DNA from: Phaeospirillum sp.
GTDB taxonomy: Bacteria; Pseudomonadota; Alphaproteobacteria; Rhodospirillales; Magnetospirillaceae
DNA: 64,000 nucleotides
NCBI GenBank assembly: GCA_030651575.1
Contig: JAUSFB010000030.1
Span: forward strand, 310,001 to 374,000
Direction of reading: 5' to 3'
The notes beneath the pieces are model-generated. The model was not told the origin of the DNA, ran no database searches, and worked only from the letters and a program-made list of their open reading frames with translations. Shown here one piece after another: positions 34,517-45,457 of the stretch (position 1 is the stretch's first letter; each line of letters opens with the position of its first letter). A program made the position numbers and the translations under genes.

Positions 34517-35236
34517 TTACCCGACGAAGCGCAGCACGCTGCGCTCGACGACGCGGGCCAGGAAGGTGATCAGCTCGGTGGCTTGGCCGGCATGGAAGGT
34601 GCGGCCATTGCGCGAGCCCAGCGCCATGACGCCTTCCGGGCAGGGGCCGCCGGGAGTGAGGCGGGCCACCGCCGAGGATTGCACCAGACCGGCGCCGTCG
34701 CCGAACAGCGCCGGATCGCCCGGCAGTTCCTCAGTCAGGGCGCATTCGCGGTCGCTGCCGCCCATCATCCGCGCCACCGTGCCGGATGGCAGGCTCAACA
34801 GACCGGGGGCGAACAGCGTCGGCAGCGGCGTTTCCGGAGTCTCGAAGCACAAGGTGGCGACGTCCACGTCCAGCAGGGTGGGCAGGTCGTCGCTGATCGC
34901 TTCCACCAGTTCGGTCAGGCTGTCGGCTGACAGGATCGCCAGCACCGCCTTATGGGTGCGGGTCTGGATCGACATATTGCTGCGGCTGGTGTGGATCAGG
35001 TGTTCGGCGGCGCCGCGCACCCGCTCGATCTCGTCGCGCAGGCGGTCGATCATGAAGACCTGCATGTCGAGGACGCCGTCATCCCCGGCCCAGCGCGACG
35101 GCGGCGACAGCGCCAGCAGCAGGTCGGGATGGCGTACCAGGAAGTCGGGGTGCGCCACAAGAAAGGCCTCCACCTGCCGTTCGTCGGGCAGGGGCAGGTG
35201 CAAGACCGCGTCGTCGCGCTTTCGCGCCATGCTCAT
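34517..35236 (-). CDS. DUF484 family GAF-like protein
   Basis: About 239 residues. The family features are VEAFLVAHPDFLVRHPDLL at the N-terminus, then a short coiled coil (DRLRDEIERVRGAAEHLIHTS) and a GAF-like fold (LATLCFET). It is usually linked to xerC; the function is not established. I chose ATG 35236; ATG 35230 is equally possible and the longer start at 35275 is less protein-like. No clear SD is seen. It is divergent from priA across 74 bp. Confidence 0.8.
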   Translation of the reverse strand: MSMARKRDDAVLHLPLPDERQVEAFLVAHPDFLVRHPDLLLALSPPSRWAGDDGVLDMQVFMIDRLRDEIERVRGAAEHLIHTSRSNMSIQTRTHKAVLAILSADSLTELVEAISDDLPTLLDVDVATLCFETPETPLPTLFAPGLLSLPSGTVARMMGGSDRECALTEELPGDPALFGDGAGLVQSSAVARLTPGGPCPEGVMALGSRNGRTFHAGQATELITFLARVVERSVLRFVG

Positions 35237-35310
35237 CACCGTGTTGGAAAAACGTCGGCCCGGCACCGACTTCATGTTGCGCGGGAGCTTGGAACGTTGG
35301 AGGCTAGCTT

Positions 35311-37512
35311 ATGCTCGCCGACTCGTCCACTTCAACCCCTCCGTTCTTTCCTCCCGGCAGTCGAATCGCGGTTTTGCTGCCGCTGCCGCTGGCGGGAGCC
35401 TATGATTACCTCACCGGCGACCTCGCCTTGGCGGCGGGGGACTTCGTCACGGTGCCGCTGGGCCATCGCGATCTGATCGGGGTGGTGTGGGGCGCCGGAA
35501 CCGGTCCCGTCGCCGAGTCCAAGCTGCGCCGCGTCGGCTGCCGGCTGGCGGCGCAGCCGCTATCCGCCGTCGCCCGCGCCTTCATCGACTGGGTGGCGGC
35601 CTATACCCTGGCGCCGCCGGGGGCGGTGCTGAAAATGGCCATGAGCGTGCCGGCGGCGCTGGAGCCGGCTCCCGGACTGACGGTGGTTCGCCGTGTCGAG
35701 CCCCTGCCCGCCGTCAAGGATACTCCCGCCCGGCGCAAGGTGCTGGAGACGGTGGAGCGGTTGCCGCCGCTGACCGTGGCCGATCTCGCCCGCGAGGCCG
35801 GGGTGGGGGCTGCGGTGGTCAAGGGGCTGATCGAGGCGGGGGCGCTGGAAACCATCACGCTGCCCCGGCCACCGTTGTTCCGGATGCCCGACGTGACCCT
35901 GGCCGCCGCCGTGCTGTCGCCCGATCAGCGCGCCGCCGCCGATGCCCTGGTGGCGGCGGTGGGGAACGGCTTTTCGGTGTCGCTGATCGACGGCGTCACC
36001 GGCTCGGGCAAGACCGAGGTGTATTTCGAGGCGGTCGCCGCTGCCCTGGCCAAGGGGGCGCAGACCCTGGTGCTGCTGCCCGAAATCGCCCTGTCCAATC
36101 AGTGGCTGGAGCGGTTCACGCGGCGTTTTGGGGCGCGCCCGGCCGAGTGGCATTCCGAGTTGGGCGATGCAAGGCGGCGCGAGACCTGGCGGGCGGTGGC
36201 CAATGGCGAGGCCCGCGTCATCGTCGGCGCGCGCTCGGCCCTGTTCCTGCCCTATCGCGATCTGGGGTTGATCGTGGTCGACGAAGAGCATGACGGCGCC
36301 TTCAAGCAGGAGGACGGCGTCAGCTACCACGCCCGCGACATGGCGGTGGTGCGGGGGCGTCTCGGCGGCTTTCCAGTGGTGCTGGCCTCGGCGACGCCGT
36401 CGCTGGAAACCATGGCCAATGTTCAGGGCGGCCGCTATCGCCTGCTGCACCTGCCCGACCGCCATGCCGGCGCGGTGATGCCCGAGATGAACGCCATCGA
36501 CCTGCGCCGCCATCCGCCGCCGCGCGGCCGCTGGCTGAGTCCCGTGCTGGTCCAGGCGCTGGAGGAGACCTTTGCCGCCGGCGAGCAGGCCATGCTCTAC
36601 CTCAATCGGCGCGGCTATGCCCCGCTGACCCTGTGCCGCACCTGCGGCCACCGGCTGCAATGCCCCCATTGCACCGCCTGGCTGGTGGAGCACCGCTTGG
36701 CCGGCCGGCTGGTCTGCCACCATTGCGGCTATCATATCCGGCTACCGAGAAAATGCCCCCATTGCGAGGCGGAGGACAGCTTCGCCGCCTGCGGCCCCGG
36801 GGTCGAGCGCATCGCCGAGGAGGCGGCCTTGCTGTTTCCCGATATCCGCATGGCGGTGATGACCTCGGACACCTGCGCCGGCCCCCATGCGGCGGCCGAA
36901 TTCATCCGGCAGGTGACGGCCCACGAGATCGATCTTCTGGTGGGCACCCAGATCGTCGCCAAGGGCTACCACTTTCCCATGCTGACGGTGGTGGGGGTGG
37001 TCGATGCCGATCTGGGCCTGGAAGGCGGCGACCTGCGGGCCGGGGAACGCACCCATCAGCTGTTATCCCAGGTCGCCGGCCGCGCCGGCCGCGCCGAGCG
37101 GCCGGGCCGGGTGTTCCTCCAGACCTATCAGCCCGATCATCCGGTGATGCGGGCGCTGCGCTCGGGCGAGCGGGACGGCTTCATCGCGCGGGAGGCCGAT
37201 ATGCGGCGCGACGCCGGCATGCCGCCCTATGGCCGGCTGGCGGCCCTGGTGTTGTCGGGGCCGGATGCCGGGCTGCTGGACGGCTTTGCCGCCCGGCTGT
37301 CCCGCGCGGCCCCCCACGGCGGCGGGGTCGAGGTGCTGGGGCCTGCACCGGCGCCCATGGCGTTGCTGCGGGGCAAGCATCGGCGGCGATTCCTGGTCAA
37401 GGCCCCGCGCGGGGTCAATCTACAGGGCACTCTGCGCGATTGGCTGGCGCGGGTCGAGCAGCCGCGAGGGGTGCGGGTTCAGGTCGATATCGACCCCTAT
37501 AGTTTTTTTTGA
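35311..37512 (+). CDS. priA: primosomal protein N' (PriA helicase)
   Basis: The 733-residue replication-restart helicase has an N-terminal DNA-binding domain ([16 protein letters not shown]), Walker [16 protein letters not shown] (near residue 232), DEEH box [15 protein letters not shown], and a zinc region with four CxxC-type pairs between about residues 440 and 490 ([30 protein letters not shown]). Helicase motifs V/VI follow ([12 protein letters not shown] and [13 protein letters not shown]). It lies upstream of the ATP synthase operon, a common alphaproteobacterial order, but 253 bp of non-coding DNA separate the two. Confidence 0.96.
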   Translation: MLADSSTSTPPFFPPGSRIAVLLPLPLAGAYDYLTGDLALAAGDFVTVPLGHRDLIGVVWGAGTGPVAESKLRRVGCRLAAQPLSAVARAFIDWVAAYTLAPPGAVLKMAMSVPAALEPAPGLTVVRRVEPLPAVKDTPARRKVLETVERLPPLTVADLAREAGVGAAVVKGLIEAGALETITLPRPPLFRMPDVTLAAAVLSPDQRAAADALVAAVGNGFSVSLIDGVTGSGKTEVYFEAVAAALAKGAQTLVLLPEIALSNQWLERFTRRFGARPAEWHSELGDARRRETWRAVANGEARVIVGARSALFLPYRDLGLIVVDEEHDGAFKQEDGVSYHARDMAVVRGRLGGFPVVLASATPSLETMANVQGGRYRLLHLPDRHAGAVMPEMNAIDLRRHPPPRGRWLSPVLVQALEETFAAGEQAMLYLNRRGYAPLTLCRTCGHRLQCPHCTAWLVEHRLAGRLVCHHCGYHIRLPRKCPHCEAEDSFAACGPGVERIAEEAALLFPDIRMAVMTSDTCAGPHAAAEFIRQVTAHEIDLLVGTQIVAKGYHFPMLTVVGVVDADLGLEGGDLRAGERTHQLLSQVAGRAGRAERPGRVFLQTYQPDHPVMRALRSGERDGFIAREADMRRDAGMPPYGRLAALVLSGPDAGLLDGFAARLSRAAPHGGGVEVLGPAPAPMALLRGKHRRRFLVKAPRGVNLQGTLRDWLARVEQPRGVRVQVDIDPYSFF

Positions 37513-37635
37513 TGAATATTTTTCGGGCGGGTAGGTGCCTGAACTGGCCCCCGATGCTCTGGAATCGGCGGGTTTGTTCGCATTTGACCCGTGACCGATC
37601 TTGCGCCTCCCTCCCCCGAATGGGCAGGAGTCGTC

Positions 37636-37664
37636 TTGCAACGCAAAACCCGATGTGCTAGTTA
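37636..37664 (+). promoter_or_regulatory. candidate promoter for the atp operon
   Basis: TTGCAA (37636-37641), a 17-bp spacer and TAGTTA (37659-37664) form a plausible sigma70-type promoter about 100 bp before atpH. It is the best match I see in the 253-bp gap after priA; the rest of the gap shows no gene. Confidence 0.4.
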
Positions 37665-37765
37665 ACCGACGCGCAAGCAGGGGGGCTTCCCGGCAGGCGT
37701 CAGAATGTTTTTGCGTATCAATAGGTTACGGCCGCCGGTTCGACCCTAATCAAGGACTTGCCCAG

Positions 37766-38320
37766 GTGCCATCCGAAATCATTGGCGTGATCGCCACCCG
37801 TTATGCCGCCGCCCTCTTCGAGTTGGCCGATTCTTCGTCCATGCTCGACCAGGTGGCCGGCGACCTTAAGACGTTGAAGTCGATGATCCAGCAAAGCGCG
37901 GATCTGCGGCGGCTCGTCGACAGTCCCGCATTGAGCCGTGTCGAGCAGGGGCGGGCGATTACCGCCATCGCCCAGGCCTGCGGCTTTTCGGAACTGACCA
38001 CGAAATTCCTTGGGTTGGCGGCTCAGAACCGTCGCCTGTTCACCCTGTTGGGGGTGATCGAATCCTATCTCGGCCGGCTCGCTGCCCGCCGCGGGGAAAA
38101 GTCCGCTTCGGTGGCTTCCGCGGTGGCCATGACGCCAGCCCAGCACGACGCCCTCGTCTCTACCCTCAAGACGGTCTACGGCGGCAATGTCGCCGTTGAC
38201 GTCAAGGTCGATCCCAGCTTGCTGGGCGGTCTGGTGGTGAAGGTCGGGTCCCATATGGTTGACAGCTCGTTGAAGACGAAGCTGCAGCATCTCAAGCTCG
38301 CTATGAAAGGGGTTGGATAA
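37766..38320 (+). CDS. atpH: ATP synthase F1 delta subunit
   Basis: A 184-residue OSCP/delta subunit that links F1 to the peripheral stalk. The start is probably GTG 37766 (protein [20 protein letters not shown]) with AAGGA 11 bp upstream; a longer frame exists but its extra N-terminus is not protein-like. The conserved C-terminal part [22 protein letters not shown] is intact. The stop overlaps the atpA start as TAATG. First gene of atpHAGDC; the F0 genes are elsewhere, as is usual in alphaproteobacteria. Confidence 0.92.
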   Translation: MPSEIIGVIATRYAAALFELADSSSMLDQVAGDLKTLKSMIQQSADLRRLVDSPALSRVEQGRAITAIAQACGFSELTTKFLGLAAQNRRLFTLLGVIESYLGRLAARRGEKSASVASAVAMTPAQHDALVSTLKTVYGGNVAVDVKVDPSLLGGLVVKVGSHMVDSSLKTKLQHLKLAMKGVG

Positions 38321-39849
38321 TGGAAATCCGCGCCGCGGAAATATCCGCAATCCTCAAGCAACAGATTGCCTCCTTTGGAACCGAGGCGGAAGTTGCCGAG
38401 GTCGGACAGGTGCTGTCCGTTGGTGACGGCATCGCCCGCGTGCATGGCCTTGATAAGGTCCAGGCCGGCGAGATGGTTGAATTCCCGGGCGGCATCAAGG
38501 GTATGGCGCTGAACCTCGAAACCGACAATGTCGGTGTCGTGATCTTCGGCGACGACCGTTCCATTAAGGAAGGCGATCTGGTCAAGCGGACCGGCTCCAT
38601 CGTGGACGTGCCGGTGGGCAAGGGCCTGCTGGGCCGCGTCGTCGATGGTCTGGGCAACCCCATCGATGGCAAGGGGCCGATCGAGGCCGCCTCGCGTCAG
38701 CGGGTCGACGTCAAGGCGCCGGGCATCATTCCGCGTAAGTCGGTGCACGAGCCCATGTCGACTGGCATCAAGGCCGTTGACGCCCTGATCCCGATCGGGC
38801 GCGGTCAGCGCGAACTGGTGATCGGCGATCGTCAGACCGGCAAGACCGCCATCCTGATCGACACCATCATCAATCAGAAGCGTTGGCACGAAGGCAATGA
38901 CGAGAAGGCGAAGCTGTTCTGCATCTACGTCGCCATCGGTCAGAAGCGTTCCACCGTCGCCCAGATCGTCAAGACCCTGACCGACTACGGCGCCATGGAA
39001 TACACCATCGTGGTCGCGGCGACCGCGTCGGAGCCCGCTCCGTTGCAGTTCATCGCCCCCTATTGCGGCTGCACCATGGGTGAATACTTCCGCGACAACG
39101 GCATGCACGCCCTGATCATCTATGATGATCTGTCCAAGCAGGCCGTCGCCTACCGTCAGATGTCGCTGTTGCTCCGCCGCCCGCCGGGCCGCGAAGCCTA
39201 TCCCGGCGACGTGTTCTATCTCCACTCGCGTCTGCTCGAACGCGCCGCCAAGATGGGTGACGCCGCCGGTGCCGGCTCGCTGACCGCCTTGCCGGTCATC
39301 GAGACCCAGGCCAACGACGTGTCCGCCTATATTCCGACCAACGTGATTTCCATCACCGACGGTCAGATCTTCCTGGAAACCGAACTGTTCTATAAGGGCA
39401 TCCGCCCCGCCGTGAACGTCGGCCTTTCGGTGTCGCGCGTCGGCTCCGCCGCCCAGATCAAGGCGATGAAGCAGGTTGCCGGCTCGATCAAGCTGGAACT
39501 GGCGCAGTATCGTGAAATGGCGGCGTTCGCTCAGTTCGCTTCCGATCTCGATCCGGCGACCCAGAAGCTGCTCGGTCGTGGCGCCCGCCTCACCGAACTG
39601 CTGAAGCAGCCGCAGTTCTCGCCCATGGCGACCGAAGAGGAAGTCATCTCGATCTATGCCGGCGTGCGCGGTTACCTCGACAAGATCGAAGTCCGTGACG
39701 TTGGCCGCTTCGAGACCTCCCTGCTGGCGGAAATCAAGTCGAAGGCGCCGGAAATCCTGTCCGCCATCATCTCCGAGAAGCAGATCAGCGCGCAGACCGA
39801 AGAGAAGCTCAAGGCGTTCCTCGACGCGTTCGCCAAGACTTTCGCTTAA
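38320..39849 (+). CDS. atpA: ATP synthase F1 alpha subunit
   Basis: The 509-residue alpha subunit has the N-terminal [15 protein letters not shown], a P-loop [10 protein letters not shown] (near residue 169), and the conserved [17 protein letters not shown] signature. It carries non-catalytic nucleotide sites in the alpha3beta3 ring. Its start overlaps the atpH stop by one base, and its SD (GAAAGGGG) lies inside atpH. Confidence 0.98.
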   Translation: MEIRAAEISAILKQQIASFGTEAEVAEVGQVLSVGDGIARVHGLDKVQAGEMVEFPGGIKGMALNLETDNVGVVIFGDDRSIKEGDLVKRTGSIVDVPVGKGLLGRVVDGLGNPIDGKGPIEAASRQRVDVKAPGIIPRKSVHEPMSTGIKAVDALIPIGRGQRELVIGDRQTGKTAILIDTIINQKRWHEGNDEKAKLFCIYVAIGQKRSTVAQIVKTLTDYGAMEYTIVVAATASEPAPLQFIAPYCGCTMGEYFRDNGMHALIIYDDLSKQAVAYRQMSLLLRRPPGREAYPGDVFYLHSRLLERAAKMGDAAGAGSLTALPVIETQANDVSAYIPTNVISITDGQIFLETELFYKGIRPAVNVGLSVSRVGSAAQIKAMKQVAGSIKLELAQYREMAAFAQFASDLDPATQKLLGRGARLTELLKQPQFSPMATEEEVISIYAGVRGYLDKIEVRDVGRFETSLLAEIKSKAPEILSAIISEKQISAQTEEKLKAFLDAFAKTFA

Positions 39850-39871
39850 CCGTCCCGTCGGAGTTTAGGTT

Positions 39872-40756
39872 ATGGCGAGTCTCAAGGACCTGCGGATGAA
39901 GATCGTGAGCGTCAAGTCGACGCGCAAGATCACGTCCGCCATGAAGATGGTCGCTGCCTCGAAGCTCCGCCGCGCGCAAACCGCGGCGGAAGCGGCACGG
40001 CCTTTCGCCGAGCGCATGGAACGCATGTTGGGCACCCTGGCCGCCAGCTTGGCCGGCCAGAGCGGCGCGCCCAAGATGCTGACCGGCACCGGCGCCGACA
40101 AGGTGCATCTGCTGGTGGCGGTGACCGCCGATCGCGGTCTGTGCGGTGGTTTCAATTCGACCATCGTCCGCGCCACCAAGCTGATGGCCGCCGACCTGCT
40201 GAAGCAGGGCAAGGTGGTCAAGATCCTGCCGGTGGGCCGCAAGGCCCGCGAGCAGCTCAAGCGCGATTATGGCCAGTACATGATCGAAGGCTTCGAGCAG
40301 CTGGGCCGCAAGGGTATCGTGTTCGCCGAGGCCGATCAGGTGGCGTGTCATATCGCCGCCATGTTCGAGGCCGAGGAATTCGATGTCTGCACCGTGATCT
40401 ACAATCGCTTCAAGTCGGCCATCGCCCAGGAACTGACTCGCCAGCAGCTGATTCCGTTCCCGCTGCCGGCACAGGCCGCCAAGGCCGATGTCGGTGCGAA
40501 GGCCACCTACGAGTTCGAACCCGACGAGGAAACCATCCTCGCCGAGATTCTGCCGCGCAATCTGGCGACTCAGATGTTCCGTTCCCTGCTGGAAAGCCAG
40601 GCTTCGGAACAGGCTGCCCGCATGACGGCGATGGACAATGCTACCCGCAACGCGGGCGACATGATCAATGCCTTGGCGATCAAGTACAACCGGTCGCGCC
40701 AGGCCCAGATCACCAAGGAACTGATCGAAATCATCTCCGGCGCCGAAGCGCTGTGA
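39872..40756 (+). CDS. atpG: ATP synthase F1 gamma subunit
   Basis: The 294-residue central-shaft subunit starts [20 protein letters not shown] and ends with [27 protein letters not shown], both typical. The GLCGGFN segment (near residue 90) is conserved. GGAG lies shortly before the ATG. Length is normal for alphaproteobacteria. Confidence 0.97.
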   Translation: MASLKDLRMKIVSVKSTRKITSAMKMVAASKLRRAQTAAEAARPFAERMERMLGTLAASLAGQSGAPKMLTGTGADKVHLLVAVTADRGLCGGFNSTIVRATKLMAADLLKQGKVVKILPVGRKAREQLKRDYGQYMIEGFEQLGRKGIVFAEADQVACHIAAMFEAEEFDVCTVIYNRFKSAIAQELTRQQLIPFPLPAQAAKADVGAKATYEFEPDEETILAEILPRNLATQMFRSLLESQASEQAARMTAMDNATRNAGDMINALAIKYNRSRQAQITKELIEIISGAEAL

Positions 40757-40767
40757 CGGAAGACTAG

Positions 40768-42201
<1,434 letters not shown>

Positions 42202-42206
42202 GTCTG

Positions 42207-42325
42207 TCCGTTGCCGCGTCCTCACGGGGGTTCCCCATGGGGACGCGGCAACGGATGCCGGGCCTTGCCCGCAACTCCGAGCCCGTGAATGACTTCATCG
42301 GCTCGCCGGTATAAGGAATCGCGGC
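42207..42325 (+). repeat. atpD-atpC intergenic multi-hairpin element (copy 2)
   Basis: The first part is a perfect 15-bp inverted repeat, TCCGTTGCCGCGTCC (42207-42221) with GGACGCGGCAACGGA (42241-42255). It is followed by CGGGC-CTT-GCCCG and a CGAGCC/GGCTCG stem. The central part GCAACTCCGAGCC is shared with the murU-addB element. No T-run follows, so it is more likely a processing or stability element than a terminator. Confidence 0.65.
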
Positions 42326-42739
42326 ATGGCCGAGAAGATTCAGTTCGAGTTGGTGTCGCCGGCGAAGCTTTTGGTTTCGTCTCCGGTGGACATGGTGGTG
42401 GTTCCGGGCAGTGAAGGCGACTTTGGCGCCCTGGTCCTTCACTCTCCGATGATCACCACCGTCCGTCCCGGCGTCATCGTCGTCCATGACGGCGGCAAGA
42501 TTTCAAGCAGCACGTTCGTGGCCGGCGGTTTCGCCGAGGTCAACGAGGAGCGCATCACCGTTCTGGCCGAGGAAGCCATCCCGGTGGGCGATCTGACCCA
42601 GGAAATGGCCGCCGTTCGCAAGAAGTTGGCCAAGGAAGCCCGTGACGACGCCAAGACCGACCGCGAGAAAAGCAATGCCGAGCGTTTGACCCTGATTGCC
42701 GAGGCGATGGCCGAGGCGATCTCCGGGGCGAAGCACTGA
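42326..42739 (+). CDS. atpC: ATP synthase F1 epsilon subunit
   Basis: The 137-residue subunit starts AEKIQFELVSPAKLLVSS and has the beta-sandwich signature VVPGSEGDFGALVLHSPMI; the C-terminal helical part is present (EMAAVRKKLAKEARDDAKTD). AAGGA lies 9 bp before the ATG. It closes the operon, followed by a terminator at 42766-42796. Confidence 0.95.
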   Translation: MAEKIQFELVSPAKLLVSSPVDMVVVPGSEGDFGALVLHSPMITTVRPGVIVVHDGGKISSSTFVAGGFAEVNEERITVLAEEAIPVGDLTQEMAAVRKKLAKEARDDAKTDREKSNAERLTLIAEAMAEAISGAKH

Positions 42740-42765
42740 TCCTCTTCGATCAGCCGAAACAGGTT

Positions 42766-42796
42766 AAGGGGCCGCTCGATCAGAGCGGCCCTTTCG
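42766..42796 (+). terminator. terminator after atpC
   Basis: GGGCCGCTC (42769-42777) pairs with GAGCGGCCC (42783-42791), loop GATCA; flanking AA and TTT extend the stem. Only a short T-run follows, but position 27 bp after the atpC stop fits an intrinsic terminator. Confidence 0.75.
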
Positions 42797-42860
42797 CGTT
42801 CAACCGTCTTGTCTGTCTCGCGGGGCTGTGGTCTCCTCCTGGCAAGGAGAATTTGCGTCC

Positions 42861-43445
42861 ATGAAGATTCGCGCCGTTTCCACCGTCGTCCTGTTCCTTC
42901 TTGCCGTACCGCCGGCCCTGGCCGACGAACCGGCGGTCGACACCGTCGAGGTTGCTTCCGGCACCTTCGTGCGCGGCTGCGTCGGCCATATGGGGGCCTA
43001 CGCGGAATTGCGCGACAAGTTGCAGCCGGGCCATGACCTTTACCTGCCACAACTGTCGCCTTCCGCCGCCAAGCCGTTCCTCCAGGGCCGCGAGGGCGAG
43101 GCCTATGCCCGGTTCGACGCCGGCGTGACCCTGGTGTTGATCAAGGGCGAGGACCAGTGCGTCGTGTTCATGCAAAAGGGCTCGGCCGACAGCCTCTACA
43201 AGCAGCTGGACAAGGATCTTAGGGCGGCCTTGGGGCGGTCGTTCACGGTTCAGGCGGCCGGGCGCGAGGTCAAGGGGCCGCTGGTGGCGCGCTTTATCGA
43301 CATGACTCCGACGGGCGATTACCGCGCCGAACTGCTTAAGCGCCACGGGGCCGAGCCGGTCGGCCTGCGCGCCATCCTCACCACCTCCGAGACCGCCAAT
43401 CCCAATCTTCGGGCCATCATCACCATCGGGACGAGGCAGCCATGA
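42861..43445 (+). CDS. secreted hypothetical protein, paralogue A
   Basis: A 194-residue exported protein: signal peptide KIRAVSTVVLFLLAVPPALA, then a mature part with three Cys (FVRGCVGHM, DQCVVF). AAGGAG lies upstream of ATG 42861. The segment FLQGREGEAYARF...VTLVLIKGEDQCVVF matches FLQGRSGYVRV...VTLVIGHDGICSVW in the next gene, so the two appear to be diverged tandem copies. I do not recognise the family. The ATGA overlap with the next gene suggests coupled translation. Confidence 0.78.
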   Translation: MKIRAVSTVVLFLLAVPPALADEPAVDTVEVASGTFVRGCVGHMGAYAELRDKLQPGHDLYLPQLSPSAAKPFLQGREGEAYARFDAGVTLVLIKGEDQCVVFMQKGSADSLYKQLDKDLRAALGRSFTVQAAGREVKGPLVARFIDMTPTGDYRAELLKRHGAEPVGLRAILTTSETANPNLRAIITIGTRQP

Positions 43446-44059
43446 AACGGATCCTTCTTGCCGCGCTGTTGCCGGCCTTGCTGTTTCTCGCCGGGCCGGC
43501 CTCGGCCCAGTCGGGGGCGGATTACCGCATGCGGGACGAGACCTCGCGGCTGGCGGTCGCGGTGCTGGGCCGGATCTGCCTGATGAATCTGGGCGACGTC
43601 AACGCCGTGATCACCGCCGCCGCCCCCAAGGGGGAGTTTGGCTTCATCGAGCCGCCGGCCGAGGTGGCAGCCACCTTTCTCCAGGGCCGCTCGGGCTATG
43701 TGAGGGTGTTGCGCCGGCCGGGGCTGGGCGCGGTCACCCTGGTGATCGGCCATGACGGAATCTGTTCGGTATGGTCCGAATTCGCCGAGGTCACCGCCCT
43801 GCAACGCCACCTGCTGTCCATGGTCGAGCGCGGCGGCCTGAAGGGCGGCGGCCAGTTGCTGGCGCTGGACAGCCGCGACAGCGACGGGGTACGGATCAAC
43901 GACTACTACTTGCTGCCCGCGGGGTGGTTCGCCACTCAATTGGGCAAGCGGTTCAGCGATGACGGCGCCCAGCCGCTGGCCCTGGTCACCACGATCTCGC
44001 CGCCGGGACGCAGCCCCATGGAGGGCGTGCTGTCGGTCAGCCGGCTGTTAAAGAAATGA
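43442..44059 (+). CDS. secreted hypothetical protein, paralogue B
   Basis: A 205-residue exported protein with signal peptide RILLAALLPALLFLAGPASA and two Cys in the mature part (GRICLMNLG, GICSVW). It shares the FLQGR-x-G...VTLV core with the preceding gene and a similar layout: early Cys, FLQGR near residue 80, Cys about 30 residues later. Start and end overlap the neighbours by 4 bp (ATGA), so A, B and folC are translated in a chain. No known domain recognised. Confidence 0.78.
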   Translation: MKRILLAALLPALLFLAGPASAQSGADYRMRDETSRLAVAVLGRICLMNLGDVNAVITAAAPKGEFGFIEPPAEVAATFLQGRSGYVRVLRRPGLGAVTLVIGHDGICSVWSEFAEVTALQRHLLSMVERGGLKGGGQLLALDSRDSDGVRINDYYLLPAGWFATQLGKRFSDDGAQPLALVTTISPPGRSPMEGVLSVSRLLKK

Positions 44060-45363
44060 CGATCGACGCCATTCTCGACCGCATGACCCGGTTGCATCCC
44101 AAGGTCATCGACCTGTCGCTGGATCGGGTGCTGCGGCTGCTGGACGCGCTGGGCAATCCCCAGGACCGGCTGCCGCCGGTGATCCATGTGGCCGGCACCA
44201 ATGGCAAGGGCTCCACCGTCGCCACCCTGCGGGCGCTGTTCGAGGCGGCGGGCCTGCGCGCTCATGTCTACACCTCGCCCCATCTGGTCCGCTTCGCCGA
44301 GCGCATCCGTATCGCCGGAATCTTGCCGGACGACGCCAGCCTGCTGGGGTTGCTGGAGGAGGTCGAGGCGGCCAATGCCGGCGCGCCCATCACCTTTTTC
44401 GAAATTACCACCGCTGCCGCCTTCCTGGCCTTCGCCCGCGTCCCGGCCGAGGTCTGTATTCTGGAAACCGGCCTGGGCGGGCGGTTGGACGCCACCAATG
44501 TGATCGCGCGGCCGGCGCTGACCGTGCTGACACCCATCGCCATGGATCACCAGCAGTTCCTCGGCGGCCGGATCGAGGCCATCGCGGCCGAGAAGGCCGG
44601 CATCATGAAGCGCGGCGTCGCCTGCGTCGTCGCCAAGCAGGGCCGCAAGGTGATCAAGGTGCTGGAGGCCCGCTCCAGCGAGTTGGGGGTGCCGCTGTTC
44701 CTGGAAGGCGCCGACTTCTTCGTTCGCACCACGTCGGATGGTGGCCTGCATTATCGGGGCAAGACGGTGGAATGGTCGCTGCCCGCCCCGGTCCTGGCCG
44801 GCAGTTTCCAGGCCCGCAACACCGCCCTGGCGCTGGCCTCCATCGAGCGGTTGGCGCGGCTGTCGGCGCCGCCGGTGTTTCCCGACTTCCCCGAAGCCGC
44901 CCTGGCGCTCGGCATCCGGTCGGTGGAGTGGCCGGCGCGGCTGCACCACCTGACCGCCGGCCCGCTGGTGGACCTGCTGCCGCCCGGCTGGGAGCTTTGG
45001 CTTGACGGCGGCCACAACCCCCATGCCGCCGAGGCGCTGGCCCAGCACACCCGCACCTGGCGCGACAAGCCGCTGGGCGGCGTGTTCGGCATCCTGGGAA
45101 CCAAGGATGTGGACGGCTATCTGGAGCCGCTGGCGGCGCGCTTTCACACCTTGCGGACCGTGGCCATTCCCGGCGAGGCCAACAGCCTGTCGGCCGAGGA
45201 CGCCGCCGCCGCCGCCACCCGTCATTACTGCCTGGACGCCAAGCCGGCGGAGTCGGTGGCGGCCGCCATCGGCGCGCTTGTCGGCGGCATTCCCGGCCCG
45301 GCCCGGATTCTGATCTGCGGCAGCCTCTACCTCGCCGGCACGGTCCTGACCGAGAATCGGTGA
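44056..45363 (+). CDS. folC: folylpolyglutamate/dihydrofolate synthase
   Basis: The 435-residue Mur-ligase family enzyme adds glutamate to folates. The P-loop is VAGTNGKGSTVATLRAL (near residue 46); TSPHLVRFAERIRI, ETGLGGRLDATN, the Mg-binding TPIAMDHQQFLGG region and LDGGHNPHAAEALAQ follow. Length is normal. It overlaps secreted paralogue B by 4 bp, an odd pairing with no obvious functional link. Confidence 0.93.
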   Translation: MTIDAILDRMTRLHPKVIDLSLDRVLRLLDALGNPQDRLPPVIHVAGTNGKGSTVATLRALFEAAGLRAHVYTSPHLVRFAERIRIAGILPDDASLLGLLEEVEAANAGAPITFFEITTAAAFLAFARVPAEVCILETGLGGRLDATNVIARPALTVLTPIAMDHQQFLGGRIEAIAAEKAGIMKRGVACVVAKQGRKVIKVLEARSSELGVPLFLEGADFFVRTTSDGGLHYRGKTVEWSLPAPVLAGSFQARNTALALASIERLARLSAPPVFPDFPEAALALGIRSVEWPARLHHLTAGPLVDLLPPGWELWLDGGHNPHAAEALAQHTRTWRDKPLGGVFGILGTKDVDGYLEPLAARFHTLRTVAIPGEANSLSAEDAAAAATRHYCLDAKPAESVAAAIGALVGGIPGPARILICGSLYLAGTVLTENR

Positions 45364-45457
45364 GAGTTTTCAGTCCGGGTGTTGAAAAACGCGACGGGAT
45401 GATCAATCTTAATGGATTGGATTTTATTAAAAAGCACGCTTGTTCAGGGGGCTTCCG

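Noticed and set aside
37736..37760. GGTTCGACCC resembling a tRNA T-loop before atpH
   Set aside because: No paired T-stem, no acceptor stem and no anticodon arm could be built around it.
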